Assembly: GCA_016713245.1 (NCBI GenBank) | Contig: JADJPM010000001.1 | Span: 992,001-1,056,000, forward strand | Direction: 5' to 3' | Source: Verrucomicrobiaceae bacterium | GTDB taxonomy: Bacteria; Verrucomicrobiota; Verrucomicrobiia; Verrucomicrobiales; Verrucomicrobiaceae | Length of the DNA: 64,000 nucleotides | Part shown: in pieces, positions 55,163-63,955 of the stretch | Layout of the letters: the number at the start of each line of letters is the position of its first letter | Position numbering within the stretch: the stretch's first letter is position 1 | Notes under the pieces: generated by a model | Told to the model about the DNA's origin: nothing | The model's input: the letters and a program-made list of their open reading frames with translations, nothing else | Databases searched by the model: none | Made by a program: the position numbers and the translations under genes

Positions 55163-58100
55163 TCTAGTGAAACGTTTTTCCGTCCGGCAAGGTTCAGTGT
55201 GAGCGTGGGCCGGTTCGCTGCGAAGGTGCCCGTGGTTGAGCTCGTGGTGTCCATGGTGAGATGGTAGGCACCGGTCTTCGGGGTGTTCGCGGTGGTCACC
55301 TGCGTGCGGGCGGTGGCTCCGCTGTTGCCCGCCGTGCTCCATGAGGCACCGAGGACGCCCGCTTCAAAGCCATCTGTGAACACCGTTTCCGTGCCAACGG
55401 TGGTACTTGGGTTGGAAATGATGATGAGATTGCTCAGGCCCGTCACTCCGGAGGGCGCGGTGGCCCGCAGCCAGATTGAGGCCTGAGGAGAGAATGCTTG
55501 GCCGCTCCACACCCCGCTGGTGAAGGCCACGGGCGACGCAGGGATGGCACCAAGAGAACGTGCTTCGTTGAATAGCATCGTCGGTAGCTCATTAGAGATC
55601 ACGGGCACGGGGCCGGAGGCTGCGGTCCAAGTGGTGGGATCACCATGAGTGCTGTTGCTGGTGCCGCTGAGCATGCGGTTCGTGGTGGCGGGTGTCTGGC
55701 GCAGGGTGCCAGCGGTCGAGGCGGTGGTATTATCAAAGCTGATGTCCACCATGAGGTTTCGCACCCCATCGTAGGCAAAGGGCTTCAAGTTGAAGGTGTG
55801 GAACGTTCCCGACGCGGTGAAACTGGTGGTAGTATAGACCGTGGTCCAGCCGTCCTCTTCCCAACTACGGCCGTCAAAACTGTCCAGCGTGGTGTGTTTA
55901 AGCCGGACCTTGTAGTTCAGCATCGCCTGTCCGCCGGTGGTGAGGCGGGAGACGCTGAAAGCGGAGATTAGCTTCGGCGCGGCACCCAGCTCCGCCGCCG
56001 TATAGATAATCTGAGTGCGGGAATCATGTGCGGCGGTGTTGTGAAGCTTGAGCGTGCCGTTGGTGGTGCTGGTGGAACCCACCGTGCGGTCAAAGTAAGA
56101 GCCGAGGATCTCCACCACGGTCGGATCCGTGTAGCTTGTGAGTGCCGTGCCCACGTCATCCACGGCGGTGGCGGTGGCGTTGAAGGTCGTGTCCGCGAAG
56201 GCGCTGGAGGGCATGCCACTGAAAACGAAGGTGTCATGCGTCACTGGCTGAACGTCGAAGGCATTGCTGAGGCCGGTCTTCCCTCCCGCATCGGCGGCGC
56301 TGAGTGTCATGGCCGTGGCGGTGGCCGTCACATTCACCGCTGCGGTGGCTGCACCATTGACGAAGCCACTGACGCTGCCGGGTGAGAAAGGAACCACCCC
56401 GCCGGATGACGACGAAGTCAAGGTGACGCTGCCGCTGTGATTCGTGATGACCGCGCCATTGATGTCCCGCGCCGTGATGACCACATCAAAGGGCTTGTTG
56501 CGCTTTTGCGGGCTGGCGATGGCGGCAAACGTGTAGGCGCTCACCTCATTGTCCGCGATGCTCACCACGCGTGTCGCGTCCGGGAAACCGGCACTGCTGG
56601 CCGTCAACGTGGCGTTTTGAACTCCATCGAGCACCGCGTCGTCCTGCGGAGCCGCGTCAAAGTTGGCGCTGAACTGCCCGGCGGGGATCACCACGCTCGC
56701 AGGCACAGTCAGCTCACTCGGGTCGCTGCTGGCGAGGCTCAACGTGCGGTCCGTGGCCTGCACGGTGTTCACGGTGACGGTGTAAGTCTGCGGCCCGTCT
56801 CCCTCCCGTGCGGAGGAAGGTCCCGTGAGCACCATGGCGGGCGATTCGTCATCATTCACCGTCACGGTGGCCGTGCCGGGCGTCCAATTCGCCACGCTGG
56901 CGGTCAAAACGACATTTTGCGGCCCCTCGGCCAGCAAATTGTCCGCCGCATCAAAAGTGAAGTTTACCGGCCCGGTGCTGCCGGAGGGGATTACCACGCT
57001 CGCAGGCACCAAAAGCCGCGTAGAGGCCGCGCTGAGCAGTACCGTGACATTTTGCGTCGGTGCGGCGCTCACGCTCACACTGCCACTCAGCCCCGTGGAG
57101 CCCTCGGCGGCGCTCGCAGGCGCGGTGAGCGTCAAAACAGCCGTTTCATCGTCCGTGACGGCCAGGCTGTGCGTGCCCGTGCCGATGAACGGGGCGGAAG
57201 CGGTTATCACCGCCGACTGCGTGCCGTCCAGGTTCGCATCATCTACCAGGGTGATCGTAAAGGTCTTCGAGGTCTCGCCGGCCAGCAGCGTGAGGCTCGC
57301 AGGCACCGTCGCCGCAGCCAGGTTGCTGGAAGAGAGGTTCACCGTGACACTCGCGTCCTGCGCCACGTTGAGATTCAGGGTGGCGGTGATCGGCGAGTCC
57401 GACTCCGCCGCGGTGGAAGCCGCCGCGATGCTGAACTGAGCCGTCGGCTCACCGAGAAACTCCACGTCATCAATGTTCCATCCCGAGTAAGCCGTGCCCG
57501 CGACCACATTCTGATAACTCCAGCGCACCTGCACGGCTGGCTGCTGGTCCGCGATGGAGGAAATGTCATACTCCATCGTCTGCCAGGCATTGTCCGTGAT
57601 GGCCGTGCCTGGATTGACAAACACCTCCCGCCAGGTCGTCCCATTCGTGCTGACCTCCACCGTCGCCCGCGTGCTGCTCAGCACGTTCGTGTTCAGCCAG
57701 CGTTTAAACCGCAGCCGCGTCGTTTTTCTCGTCGAAAGATCCACCGGTGTGCTCGTGAGATAAAACGGCCCGCCAACGGCTGTGGCGGCATTTCCAGCCA
57801 GATTCACGCCGAACACGCTGCTGCCTGTCGCCCCGCCTGTCGGGTCCGCATTGCCCGCGCCACCGGCGGCGCTGCCACCGCTGCCTGTCGGTGTGCCATA
57901 GGCCCACTGGCCGCTGGTGGTCCAGCCCGGATCAGTGCCCAAATCAAAGCTCACCGCCACCGGAGGCGTCACATAGAGACGGATGCCGATCGGTTGGTTG
58001 AAATTGGAGCCCGTATTCGTGAATACGAGGTTCGTACTGTGGAAACCGGGCTCCACTGCGTTCGCCTGAGTCGTCACGGTCACCGTCACATTCGCCCCAG

Positions 58101-60468
58101 GGGCCAGCGAGCCGCTTGCGGGACTCACACTCAGCCAGGAGGCGTTCGGATTGGAACTCCAGTTGATCGTTGAAGCACCGTCATTGCTCAGCGTGAGCGT
58201 CTTTGTCGCTGGCGTGAAGGGGCCACCCTTGGTGCCCTCGATGTTCCAGCCGCTGCGGTCGCTGATCTCCAGGCTGTCCGGCACGTCATACTGCTCCACG
58301 ATGCCCGTTGTCGTGGTGCTGGCCGGTGCCGTGGCTCCGTCTCCCATGCCGCGCTTTGCAAACGCCGTCCACACCTCGCCCAAATCGCCCGGATGGTTCA
58401 CCAGCGTCGCCTGCAGGATGCCATCGCGGCTCTGGATGAAACTCGGATTCGCCGGGCCGTACTTCATGCCCTCCGTCACCAGGAAAAGCGCCTGGTCATT
58501 GCCGATGGCGAAGCCGTGCTTCAAAATCAGATTCGCCCGCAGGTCCCACAGTGCCACGCACCACACCGTGCCCTGGTAGTGCACCTGCGTGGCATCCTGC
58601 GTGGCCGCGTAGGTTGGATTTCGCGGCACGCTCGTGTGCCAGTCCACCTGATTCGGGTCGATGTCCCGCAGCGTGTGCGGATTCTTGAGCATGTCCGTGC
58701 TGTAGCTGTAGCGACGGGCCCCGTAGTAATAGTTCTCCGAATACCAACCGCTGCTCAGATAGCGGCTCCAGGCTCCGCGGGACCAGTTCCCGTGGGGATT
58801 GTCGGAAGCCTCCGCTGTAAGCGCCAGACCATAAAAATCACTCCACCCCTCACCCATGCCGCGCGTGGAAAGGGCGGAGATCGTCACCGAAGGGCCGCCG
58901 ACGAGCCGGTTGCTCACGCCATGGCCATATTCATGAAGCACCACCTCCGCTTCGAACGAGCCATCGCGGTCCGGCGTGGCATTCGTCCAATTGTACATCT
59001 GCATACGGCCGCGCCCGCCATCCACCGGGGTGGAGAAGTTCGCGTTGTTCGTGCCACTGCCGTCCTGTGCCTCCGAATTCACCGGATCATTGCCCACGCC
59101 GCCCCGGCCGAAGTTGTCCGTCTGGAAATTCCCCGCCGCCTCTGTGAAACCGAGCTCATACATCCGGTCATGCATGAAATTGGACCAGTAGAAGAGCTGC
59201 GTCACCGAGGCGTCTTTGAAGTTCGATGGCTCCTGCGTCAGATCATACGGGAAATCAAACACACGGCTCGTGCCCGTCGTGCGCGGCAGATCGGCTGCGT
59301 CATCCGCATTCGTGTCCGTGTAGGCGTCCGTGTTGTTGCCGCTGGTGATGTTGTCCCCGTCATTGATCCAGCCGTTCGGAGACGCAGCCGTGTTCAGCGC
59401 CGGCGTGGTGACCAGCACACGGTTCGTCGGCAGCGGTTGCAGGCTGGAGGGCTTTTCATGACCCGGCGACATCGGCGTGGGGCTTTCCGTCGTGAAAACA
59501 CGATACGTCGCATCGCTGATGTAGGCCGTCAGCGCCTGCCGGACCAGCACATCGCCGTTTTCGGCATCCACCAGCACCCGGTACATCTCCGCACGGCTGC
59601 GGCTGGTCAAAGTCACATCCCAGGCCAGCCGCATGCTGCTTTCATTCATCGGCAGCCACGTCAGCTTCGCATCGGCGTCCGTCAGCATCGCTGCGCGGAA
59701 CTGCTGCCGCCGGTCCGGCTGCGCCGAAGGCGGGCCGATGGGTCGCACGCTCTCCGCCGTCATCTTTTCCCCCACATTCTGGCCCGCCGCCGCCACCGCC
59801 TGCTGCACGTTGAGCCCGGGCTCAGGCACCGGAGCTGCTGACAGCCCGGCCTGCGGCACAAACTGGCTGCCGATGTTGATCAACGCCGCCTCCGTCGTCA
59901 GGTTCGCCTGCAAAACGGCCTCGAAAACATCAATGCCTGCGTGCTGTTGGTGCCACACCACCTTGCGCGAAGGGCCGCGCTCCGTCGCATAGTCCGTCAC
60001 CCGCCGTGCCGACTCCAGCGCCCGTGCATCATGCCCGAAGATCTTGCGGTTGGCGTCGATGAAGGCCCGCACCGGTGCGTCCTTGTCCCTCGCCGCCAGG
60101 TCCTTCTGCGGGCCCGTCAATAGCGCCGCGTTGGACCCGATCCACTTCGGCGAACCTGTCACCGGGTCAAAATCCACGGACAAGCCAGAAACGAGTCTCT
60201 TGAGCTCAGCTACAGCCTCCAACCGTCCCGCCGCCGCCGCACTCTTCTTTTGACGCAGATCAATGTCCGGCAGCGGCTCGCTGCGAGCGGTCTTCTGCGT
60301 CGTCTTCAGCGCCACCGGCGTCATCTGCGCGCTTGTATCGGCCTGCTTTTTGGGCAGCTCATTTTCCGAAGTGGATGGCTCGCTGGCAGGTCGCTGCCAC
60401 AGAAGCGTCAAGGCAAGCGCTAGCAGGGCGAGCACGGAAAAGAGCAGCGGGAGTGCGGATTTTTTCAT
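55087..60468 (-). CDS. Giant secreted M36 (fungalysin) metalloprotease, truncated by the IS
   Basis: This 1,793-residue frame is the 5' part of a gene that was 5,359 codons before the IS entered after about codon 1767. Order: signal/anchor (ALPLLFSVLALLALALTLLW), an FTP-like propeptide (about 60-330), the M36 zinc protease with VVLHEYGHG (H512, E513, H516) and the third ligand in GMGEGWSDFY (E540), a BACON-like domain (about 770-865), a jelly-roll domain with SGWNIDDVEFLG, and Calx-beta-like repeats. The last about two dozen residues are IS-encoded. The catalytic part is complete, so a shortened active protease may still be secreted, but it loses the C-terminal sorting domain. Confidence 0.9.
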   Translation of the reverse strand: MKKSALPLLFSVLALLALALTLLWQRPASEPSTSENELPKKQADTSAQMTPVALKTTQKTARSEPLPDIDLRQKKSAAAAGRLEAVAELKRLVSGLSVDFDPVTGSPKWIGSNAALLTGPQKDLAARDKDAPVRAFIDANRKIFGHDARALESARRVTDYATERGPSRKVVWHQQHAGIDVFEAVLQANLTTEAALINIGSQFVPQAGLSAAPVPEPGLNVQQAVAAAGQNVGEKMTAESVRPIGPPSAQPDRRQQFRAAMLTDADAKLTWLPMNESSMRLAWDVTLTSRSRAEMYRVLVDAENGDVLVRQALTAYISDATYRVFTTESPTPMSPGHEKPSSLQPLPTNRVLVTTPALNTAASPNGWINDGDNITSGNNTDAYTDTNADDAADLPRTTGTSRVFDFPYDLTQEPSNFKDASVTQLFYWSNFMHDRMYELGFTEAAGNFQTDNFGRGGVGNDPVNSEAQDGSGTNNANFSTPVDGGRGRMQMYNWTNATPDRDGSFEAEVVLHEYGHGVSNRLVGGPSVTISALSTRGMGEGWSDFYGLALTAEASDNPHGNWSRGAWSRYLSSGWYSENYYYGARRYSYSTDMLKNPHTLRDIDPNQVDWHTSVPRNPTYAATQDATQVHYQGTVWCVALWDLRANLILKHGFAIGNDQALFLVTEGMKYGPANPSFIQSRDGILQATLVNHPGDLGEVWTAFAKRGMGDGATAPASTTTTGIVEQYDVPDSLEISDRSGWNIEGTKGGPFTPATKTLTLSNDGASTINWSSNPNASWLSVSPASGSLAPGANVTVTVTTQANAVEPGFHSTNLVFTNTGSNFNQPIGIRLYVTPPVAVSFDLGTDPGWTTSGQWAYGTPTGSGGSAAGGAGNADPTGGATGSSVFGVNLAGNAATAVGGPFYLTSTPVDLSTRKTTRLRFKRWLNTNVLSSTRATVEVSTNGTTWREVFVNPGTAITDNAWQTMEYDISSIADQQPAVQVRWSYQNVVAGTAYSGWNIDDVEFLGEPTAQFSIAAASTAAESDSPITATLNLNVAQDASVTVNLSSSNLAAATVPASLTLLAGETSKTFTITLVDDANLDGTQSAVITASAPFIGTGTHSLAVTDDETAVLTLTAPASAAEGSTGLSGSVSVSAAPTQNVTVLLSAASTRLLVPASVVIPSGSTGPVNFTFDAADNLLAEGPQNVVLTASVANWTPGTATVTVNDDESPAMVLTGPSSAREGDGPQTYTVTVNTVQATDRTLSLASSDPSELTVPASVVIPAGQFSANFDAAPQDDAVLDGVQNATLTASSAGFPDATRVVSIADNEVSAYTFAAIASPQKRNKPFDVVITARDINGAVITNHSGSVTLTSSSSGGVVPFSPGSVSGFVNGAATAAVNVTATATAMTLSAADAGGKTGLSNAFDVQPVTHDTFVFSGMPSSAFADTTFNATATAVDDVGTALTSYTDPTVVEILGSYFDRTVGSTSTTNGTLKLHNTAAHDSRTQIIYTAAELGAAPKLISAFSVSRLTTGGQAMLNYKVRLKHTTLDSFDGRSWEEDGWTTVYTTTSFTASGTFHTFNLKPFAYDGVRNLMVDISFDNTTASTAGTLRQTPATTNRMLSGTSNSTHGDPTTWTAASGPVPVISNELPTMLFNEARSLGAIPASPVAFTSGVWSGQAFSPQASIWLRATAPSGVTGLSNLIIISNPSTTVGTETVFTDGFEAGVLGASWSTAGNSGATARTQVTTANTPKTGAYHLTMDTTSSTTGTFAANRPTLTLNLAGRKNVSLEGTSGNLISPGEAFAGRIDKPCRRA

Positions 60469-60631
60469 GGTTCAGAACCGGGTTGGACGCGGTTTTACCA
60501 AAAAATTTCCGTTCGAAGCAATCCAAACCTTTTGCAAACCACCAGCCCCTCAAATGCGGTGCTGCCGACGGCAGATTTACCTTTGCAAGGCTCGGCGCTG
60601 CATGCTTTATGGTTCAACTTCGCTTCTCCGC

Positions 60632-61369
60632 ATGTCCGATACTACTCCTCGCAAATTCCGTCGTGTTCTTCTCAAACTCAGCGGCGAGGCATTGAGGCAG
60701 CCGGGCAGCACGGACAACATCTGCCCGCCCATCGTCGAGGACATGGCGGCGCAGATCAAAGCCGCGCATCAAACCGGCCTCGAAATCGCGCTGGTGGTCG
60801 GTGGTGGCAATTTCTGGCGCGGCGTGAGCGCTTCGAACAAAGGCATGGAGCGCGCCACGGCGGATTACATGGGCATGCTGGCCACCGTGATGAACTCCCT
60901 AGCCGTGCAGAGCATGCTGGAGGCCATGGACGTGCCGACTCGCGTGCAAAGTGCCATCAAGATGGACAACGTGGCCGAGCCCTTCATCCGCCGTGTGGCC
61001 ATGCGTCACCTCGAACTCGGTCGCGTGGTCATTTTCGCCGCTGGCACGGGAAATCCCTTCTTTTCGACCGATACGACCGCCGCGCTGCGTGCGAGCGAAA
61101 TCAGCGCCGACATCGTTTTGAAGGCCACGAAGGTGGACGGCATCTACGACGCCGATCCCAATAAAAACCCCAACGCCGTCAAATTCGACCGCATCAGCTT
61201 CCACGAGTGCCTGACGCGCCAGCTCAAGGTCATGGACGCCACCGCCTTCTCGCTCTGCATGGAGAACAACATGCCCATCGGCGTCTTCAGCATGAACGAG
61301 CCCGACAACATCCGCCGCGCCCTCACTGGCGAGCACATCGGCACGCTGGTGGATGCGGCGGGAGCCTGA
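60632..61369 (+). CDS. pyrH: UMP kinase
   Basis: The 245-residue amino-acid-kinase-fold enzyme phosphorylates UMP to UDP in pyrimidine nucleotide synthesis. Signature segments are RVLLKLSGEAL, LVVGGGNFWRG, DYMGMLATVMNSLAVQ and the ATP-site FFSTDTTAALRASEI and KVDGIYDADPNKNP. I start at MSDTTPRKFRR; an in-frame ATG ten codons earlier is possible. No clear Shine-Dalgarno is seen. The gene is divergent from the giant protease gene. frr and tsf, its usual neighbours, are absent. Confidence 0.96.
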   Translation: MSDTTPRKFRRVLLKLSGEALRQPGSTDNICPPIVEDMAAQIKAAHQTGLEIALVVGGGNFWRGVSASNKGMERATADYMGMLATVMNSLAVQSMLEAMDVPTRVQSAIKMDNVAEPFIRRVAMRHLELGRVVIFAAGTGNPFFSTDTTAALRASEISADIVLKATKVDGIYDADPNKNPNAVKFDRISFHECLTRQLKVMDATAFSLCMENNMPIGVFSMNEPDNIRRALTGEHIGTLVDAAGA

Positions 61370-61413
61370 GGTGAGTGTTTTCAGCACAATCTGGCGGGTA
61401 TCGATTCCCTTGT

Positions 61414-61440
61414 AACCCGCCGCGCAAAATGAAGCGGGTT
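61414..61440 (+). terminator. Hairpin downstream of pyrH, possible terminator
   Basis: Seven-base arms AACCCGC and GCGGGTT enclose a 13-base loop, 45 bases after the pyrH stop. No good T run follows, so it may be a weak or factor-assisted terminator. Confidence 0.4.
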
Positions 61441-61599
61441 GAATAAGGCACGATGTTTGCCGGATACAGCAGAGGTCAATCTGTCAAATTTTTGCACACT
61501 TCTCTGCCCCCCCGTTTTCCCGGCAGATAGACGGGTGTCGGCGTGTTTCCGGTGGTCTCACCACCGGCTTGTCTCTTTCGAGCCTCCGGCTCGGGGCAT

Positions 61600-61688
61600 C
61601 GGGTTGGCGTCATCGCATCCAGCAGCGTCGATTTCGCCGCGCCTGTGGGCTCCGTGATGAGCCGCCCCTCCGCACTCCACGCCTCTCG
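61600..61688 (-). pseudogene. Possible sbcC remnant (Walker A region)
   Basis: On the minus strand, in a different frame from an ATG overlapping the sbcD stop, the segment reads LITEPTGAAKSTLLDAMT. It resembles the Walker A region of SbcC (LITGPTGAGKSTLLDAI-like) with two Gly lost. SbcC normally directly follows sbcD, but no SbcC coiled coil follows here; the frame continues without SbcC-like sequence. The simplest reading is a large deletion that left a decayed start. The rest of the 331-base gap between pyrH and sbcD shows only the hairpin at 61414. Confidence 0.5.
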
Positions 61689-61700
61689 TCAAACCGCTCC

Positions 61701-62915
61701 TCATGCCAACGCTTTCGCCTCCCTCAACGCCAGCAGCTCATCAAACACGGCGCTGAGTTCGTCGCTGGGGAGCTGCTTTTCCTGGAGGAGTTCGCGGAAG
61801 ACGTCGCGGGGCTGGAGGTCGTGGAGGGCGGGGCCTGTGGGTTGCCAGGGGGTGGCGGCGGTGGCGGGGAGGTCGGCGAGGACTTTCAATACCTCGAAAC
61901 GGCCAGCGACGGCTTCTCGCACCTGGCGGTCGAGCTCGGGCTCGGGGGCGTCGAGCTTCACGGTGATCTCCGCCCAGCTCCCGGCGGGCACGGTTTGAAG
62001 ATCGGCGGCCAGCGTGGCGCGGTTCACAGTGGCGCGGATGAGCTGGCGGGTCGTGGGGATCGGCAGAGTCTGAATCTCGATTCTCCTGCCCCCATTCTCC
62101 TGCCTATCTGATGGCTTGTTAGGCAGAAGAATGGGGGCAGGAGAATGGTTTTGAAGGTCGAGGATGACGACGGATTTGGCATCGGCGGCTTCGGAGAAGC
62201 TGAGGGGGATGGGGGAGCCGCTGTAGCGGATGGTTTCGATGCCGGCGACTTTTTGAGGTCGGTGCAAGTGGCCGAGGGCGATGTAGTCGAAACCGTTGAA
62301 GACGTCTGCGCCGACGGCACCGAGGTTGCCGATGTGGATGTCGCGCTCGCTATCGCTGGTGGTGGCGCCGAGGACGGTGAGGTGGCCCATGGCGATGACG
62401 GGACGGCCTTGCGCGAGTTCGCGACACGCAGCGAGTTGCGCGGCGTAGTGGGCACGAATGGCACCGCGGAGCTGCTCATGCACGGCGGTGATGGTTTCAC
62501 CGGCGGTGGCCTGCCGGAGATCGCGCTCGCGCAAGAACGGCACGGCGGCCACGACGGCTCCGCCGAGATCGACGACGTTGGTTTCGCCCGCGTGGCCGAA
62601 GACATGCACGTCGAAGCGTTTTAAGAGCTCACGTGGGGCATTGAGATGGGAGGCGGAGTCGTGATTGCCGCCGGTGATGACGGCCTGCACCGTTTTGAGG
62701 TCGGCGAGGCGCTTCAAGAAGTCGAAATAGAGCGCGACGGCATCCTGCGGTGGATTGGCGGCATCAAAGACATCGCCGCTGACGAGCAGCGCGTCGATTT
62801 TCTCGCTGCGGAGCGTGTCGAGGAGCCAGACGAGAAACGCGGCATACTCCGGCAGGCGGTCACGCTCGACGAGTCGAGCGCCGAGATGCCAGTCGGCGGT
62901 GTGGAGGATGCGCAT
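61701..62915 (-). CDS. sbcD: SbcD/Mre11-type exonuclease subunit
   Basis: The 404-residue DNA-repair nuclease subunit carries all five phosphoesterase motifs: HTADWHLG, LLVSGDVFDAAN, ITGGNHDSASH, AMGHLTVLG and ALGHLHRPQ. It normally works with SbcC to cleave hairpins and blocked DNA ends. The expected sbcC gene is not intact downstream (see 61600-61688), which leaves SbcD without a local partner. Residues about 257-278, between the nuclease core and the C-terminal domain, come from a near-perfect 27-base inverted repeat in the DNA. It is ironic, but only coincidental on present evidence, that a hairpin-processing enzyme gene holds a strong hairpin. Confidence 0.94.
   Translation of the reverse strand: MRILHTADWHLGARLVERDRLPEYAAFLVWLLDTLRSEKIDALLVSGDVFDAANPPQDAVALYFDFLKRLADLKTVQAVITGGNHDSASHLNAPRELLKRFDVHVFGHAGETNVVDLGGAVVAAVPFLRERDLRQATAGETITAVHEQLRGAIRAHYAAQLAACRELAQGRPVIAMGHLTVLGATTSDSERDIHIGNLGAVGADVFNGFDYIALGHLHRPQKVAGIETIRYSGSPIPLSFSEAADAKSVVILDLQNHSPAPILLPNKPSDRQENGGRRIEIQTLPIPTTRQLIRATVNRATLAADLQTVPAGSWAEITVKLDAPEPELDRQVREAVAGRFEVLKVLADLPATAATPWQPTGPALHDLQPRDVFRELLQEKQLPSDELSAVFDELLALREAKALA
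62080..62146. repeat. Near-perfect 27-base inverted repeat inside sbcD
   Basis: Arms 62080-62106 and 62120-62146 differ at one position and enclose a 13-base loop. Both arms contain tandem-like ATTCTCCTGCC words. The element is translated in frame in sbcD as a Pro/Asn-rich segment (APILLPNKPSDRQENGG). Confidence 0.85.
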
Positions 62916-62954
62916 GGGGTTCTTGTTTAGCCGGGTAGTGCGCGGAGAAAAGAC

Positions 62955-62975
62955 GGAGTGATGGAGTTTTGGAGA
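62955..62975. repeat. GGAGTGATGGAG repeat at the start of the membrane-protein gene
   Basis: A single arm of the family seen as palindromes at 18676-18728 and 63893-63955. It overlaps the first codons of the membrane-protein frame and makes the true start uncertain. Confidence 0.5.
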
Positions 62976-63875
62976 AATGATGTTGGCCGGAAGCGTGAAG
63001 CGACGCCAGATTTCCGGACTTTGCCCGCCGAACTCCCGACCGACCCTTCTTTACCTGCGAAATCACCGCCGTGGTGGTTGTGGCCGCATGTGCTGAGCCT
63101 GGAGGCGCCGCTGGTGGCGGTGCTGTGGCAGATCGGTCTCGCGAAGGCGCATGGGCTGCATCTCATGCCGATGGTGCACGTGGGCCTGGGGCTGGTGGTG
63201 TGGATCATCTACGTGCTCGACCGGCTGTGGGACACGTTTCGCCAGCCGAAGGCGGAGCTGGATGTGAGGCATGCATTTTATCATCGCCATCGCGTGCTTT
63301 TCATGGTGCTCATCCTGCCGCTGGCGTTGGCTGGCGCTGCGTGGATCGCTTTGAAGGAAATCCCGGAAGGCATCCTGTGGCAGGCGGTGAGCATCGCCGT
63401 CTTCGTGGCGCTGTATTTCTTCATCTATGTGGCCCGCATCGCCCCAGCGCTGATGCCGCGACCGCACGCCGCGGCCCTCCTCTTCGCGCTGGGCTGCACG
63501 GCGGGCATCCGCTTCTTCTCGATGCCGGAGACCTGGGCGGACCCAATGCTGGAATGCGCGGTGCTGACGCTGCTCTTCCTCGCGAACCTCAGCGCCCTCG
63601 CCGCGAAGGAGGAAGAGGCCGCTGGCAAACCTTCACACTGGCATGCTGCCCATCCCACCCTGCTCGGCGGCAACGTGCTGGTGATGGTGGCGATCCTCTA
63701 TTTCATCCAAAAAGGCACCTTCGATGCCGTGCTGCTGGCTCCCGCCACGGCGGCCCTCGTCGGTTTGGCCCTCATGACCATCCTGCACCGCTTCCGTGGC
63801 AAATTGAGCGTCGAGCAACATCGCGTGCTGGCGGATCTGGCGATGGTTTTGCCGCTGCCGGTGGTGTGGATGTGA
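62961..63875 (+). CDS. Integral membrane protein, weakly UbiA-like
   Basis: A protein of about 304 residues with roughly eight hydrophobic segments (VGLGLVVWIIYVL, LFMVLILPLALAGAAWI, AVSIAVFVALYFFIY and others). The loop DRLWDTFRQPKAELDVRHAFYHRHR recalls the aspartate-rich region of UbiA-type prenyltransferases, but the second Asp motif is not evident, so this is only a suggestion. The exact start is unclear: the first ATG at 62961 lies inside a GGAGTGATGGAG-type repeat, and the membrane part begins only near residue 35. It is divergent from sbcD. Confidence 0.7.
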   Translation: MEFWRNDVGRKREATPDFRTLPAELPTDPSLPAKSPPWWLWPHVLSLEAPLVAVLWQIGLAKAHGLHLMPMVHVGLGLVVWIIYVLDRLWDTFRQPKAELDVRHAFYHRHRVLFMVLILPLALAGAAWIALKEIPEGILWQAVSIAVFVALYFFIYVARIAPALMPRPHAAALLFALGCTAGIRFFSMPETWADPMLECAVLTLLFLANLSALAAKEEEAAGKPSHWHAAHPTLLGGNVLVMVAILYFIQKGTFDAVLLAPATAALVGLALMTILHRFRGKLSVEQHRVLADLAMVLPLPVVWM

Positions 63876-63892
63876 GCGGCGGGCAATCTTTG

Positions 63893-63955
63893 GAGTGATG
63901 GAGTTGTGGAGTGATGCTTGGAAAGCCATGACTCCAATACTCCACCACCCCAGCA
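63893..63955. repeat. Palindromic GGAGTGATGGAG-type repeat
   Basis: Left arm of GGAGTGATGGAGTTGTGGAG and right arm of ACTCCAATACTCCACCACC enclose about 18 bases, just after the membrane-protein stop. The rest of the window to 64000 shows nothing else that I can identify. Confidence 0.65.

Noticed and set aside
56437..58173. 578-codon plus-strand frame opposite the giant protease
   Set aside because: Arg/His-rich mirror of the beta-repeat region; no motif.
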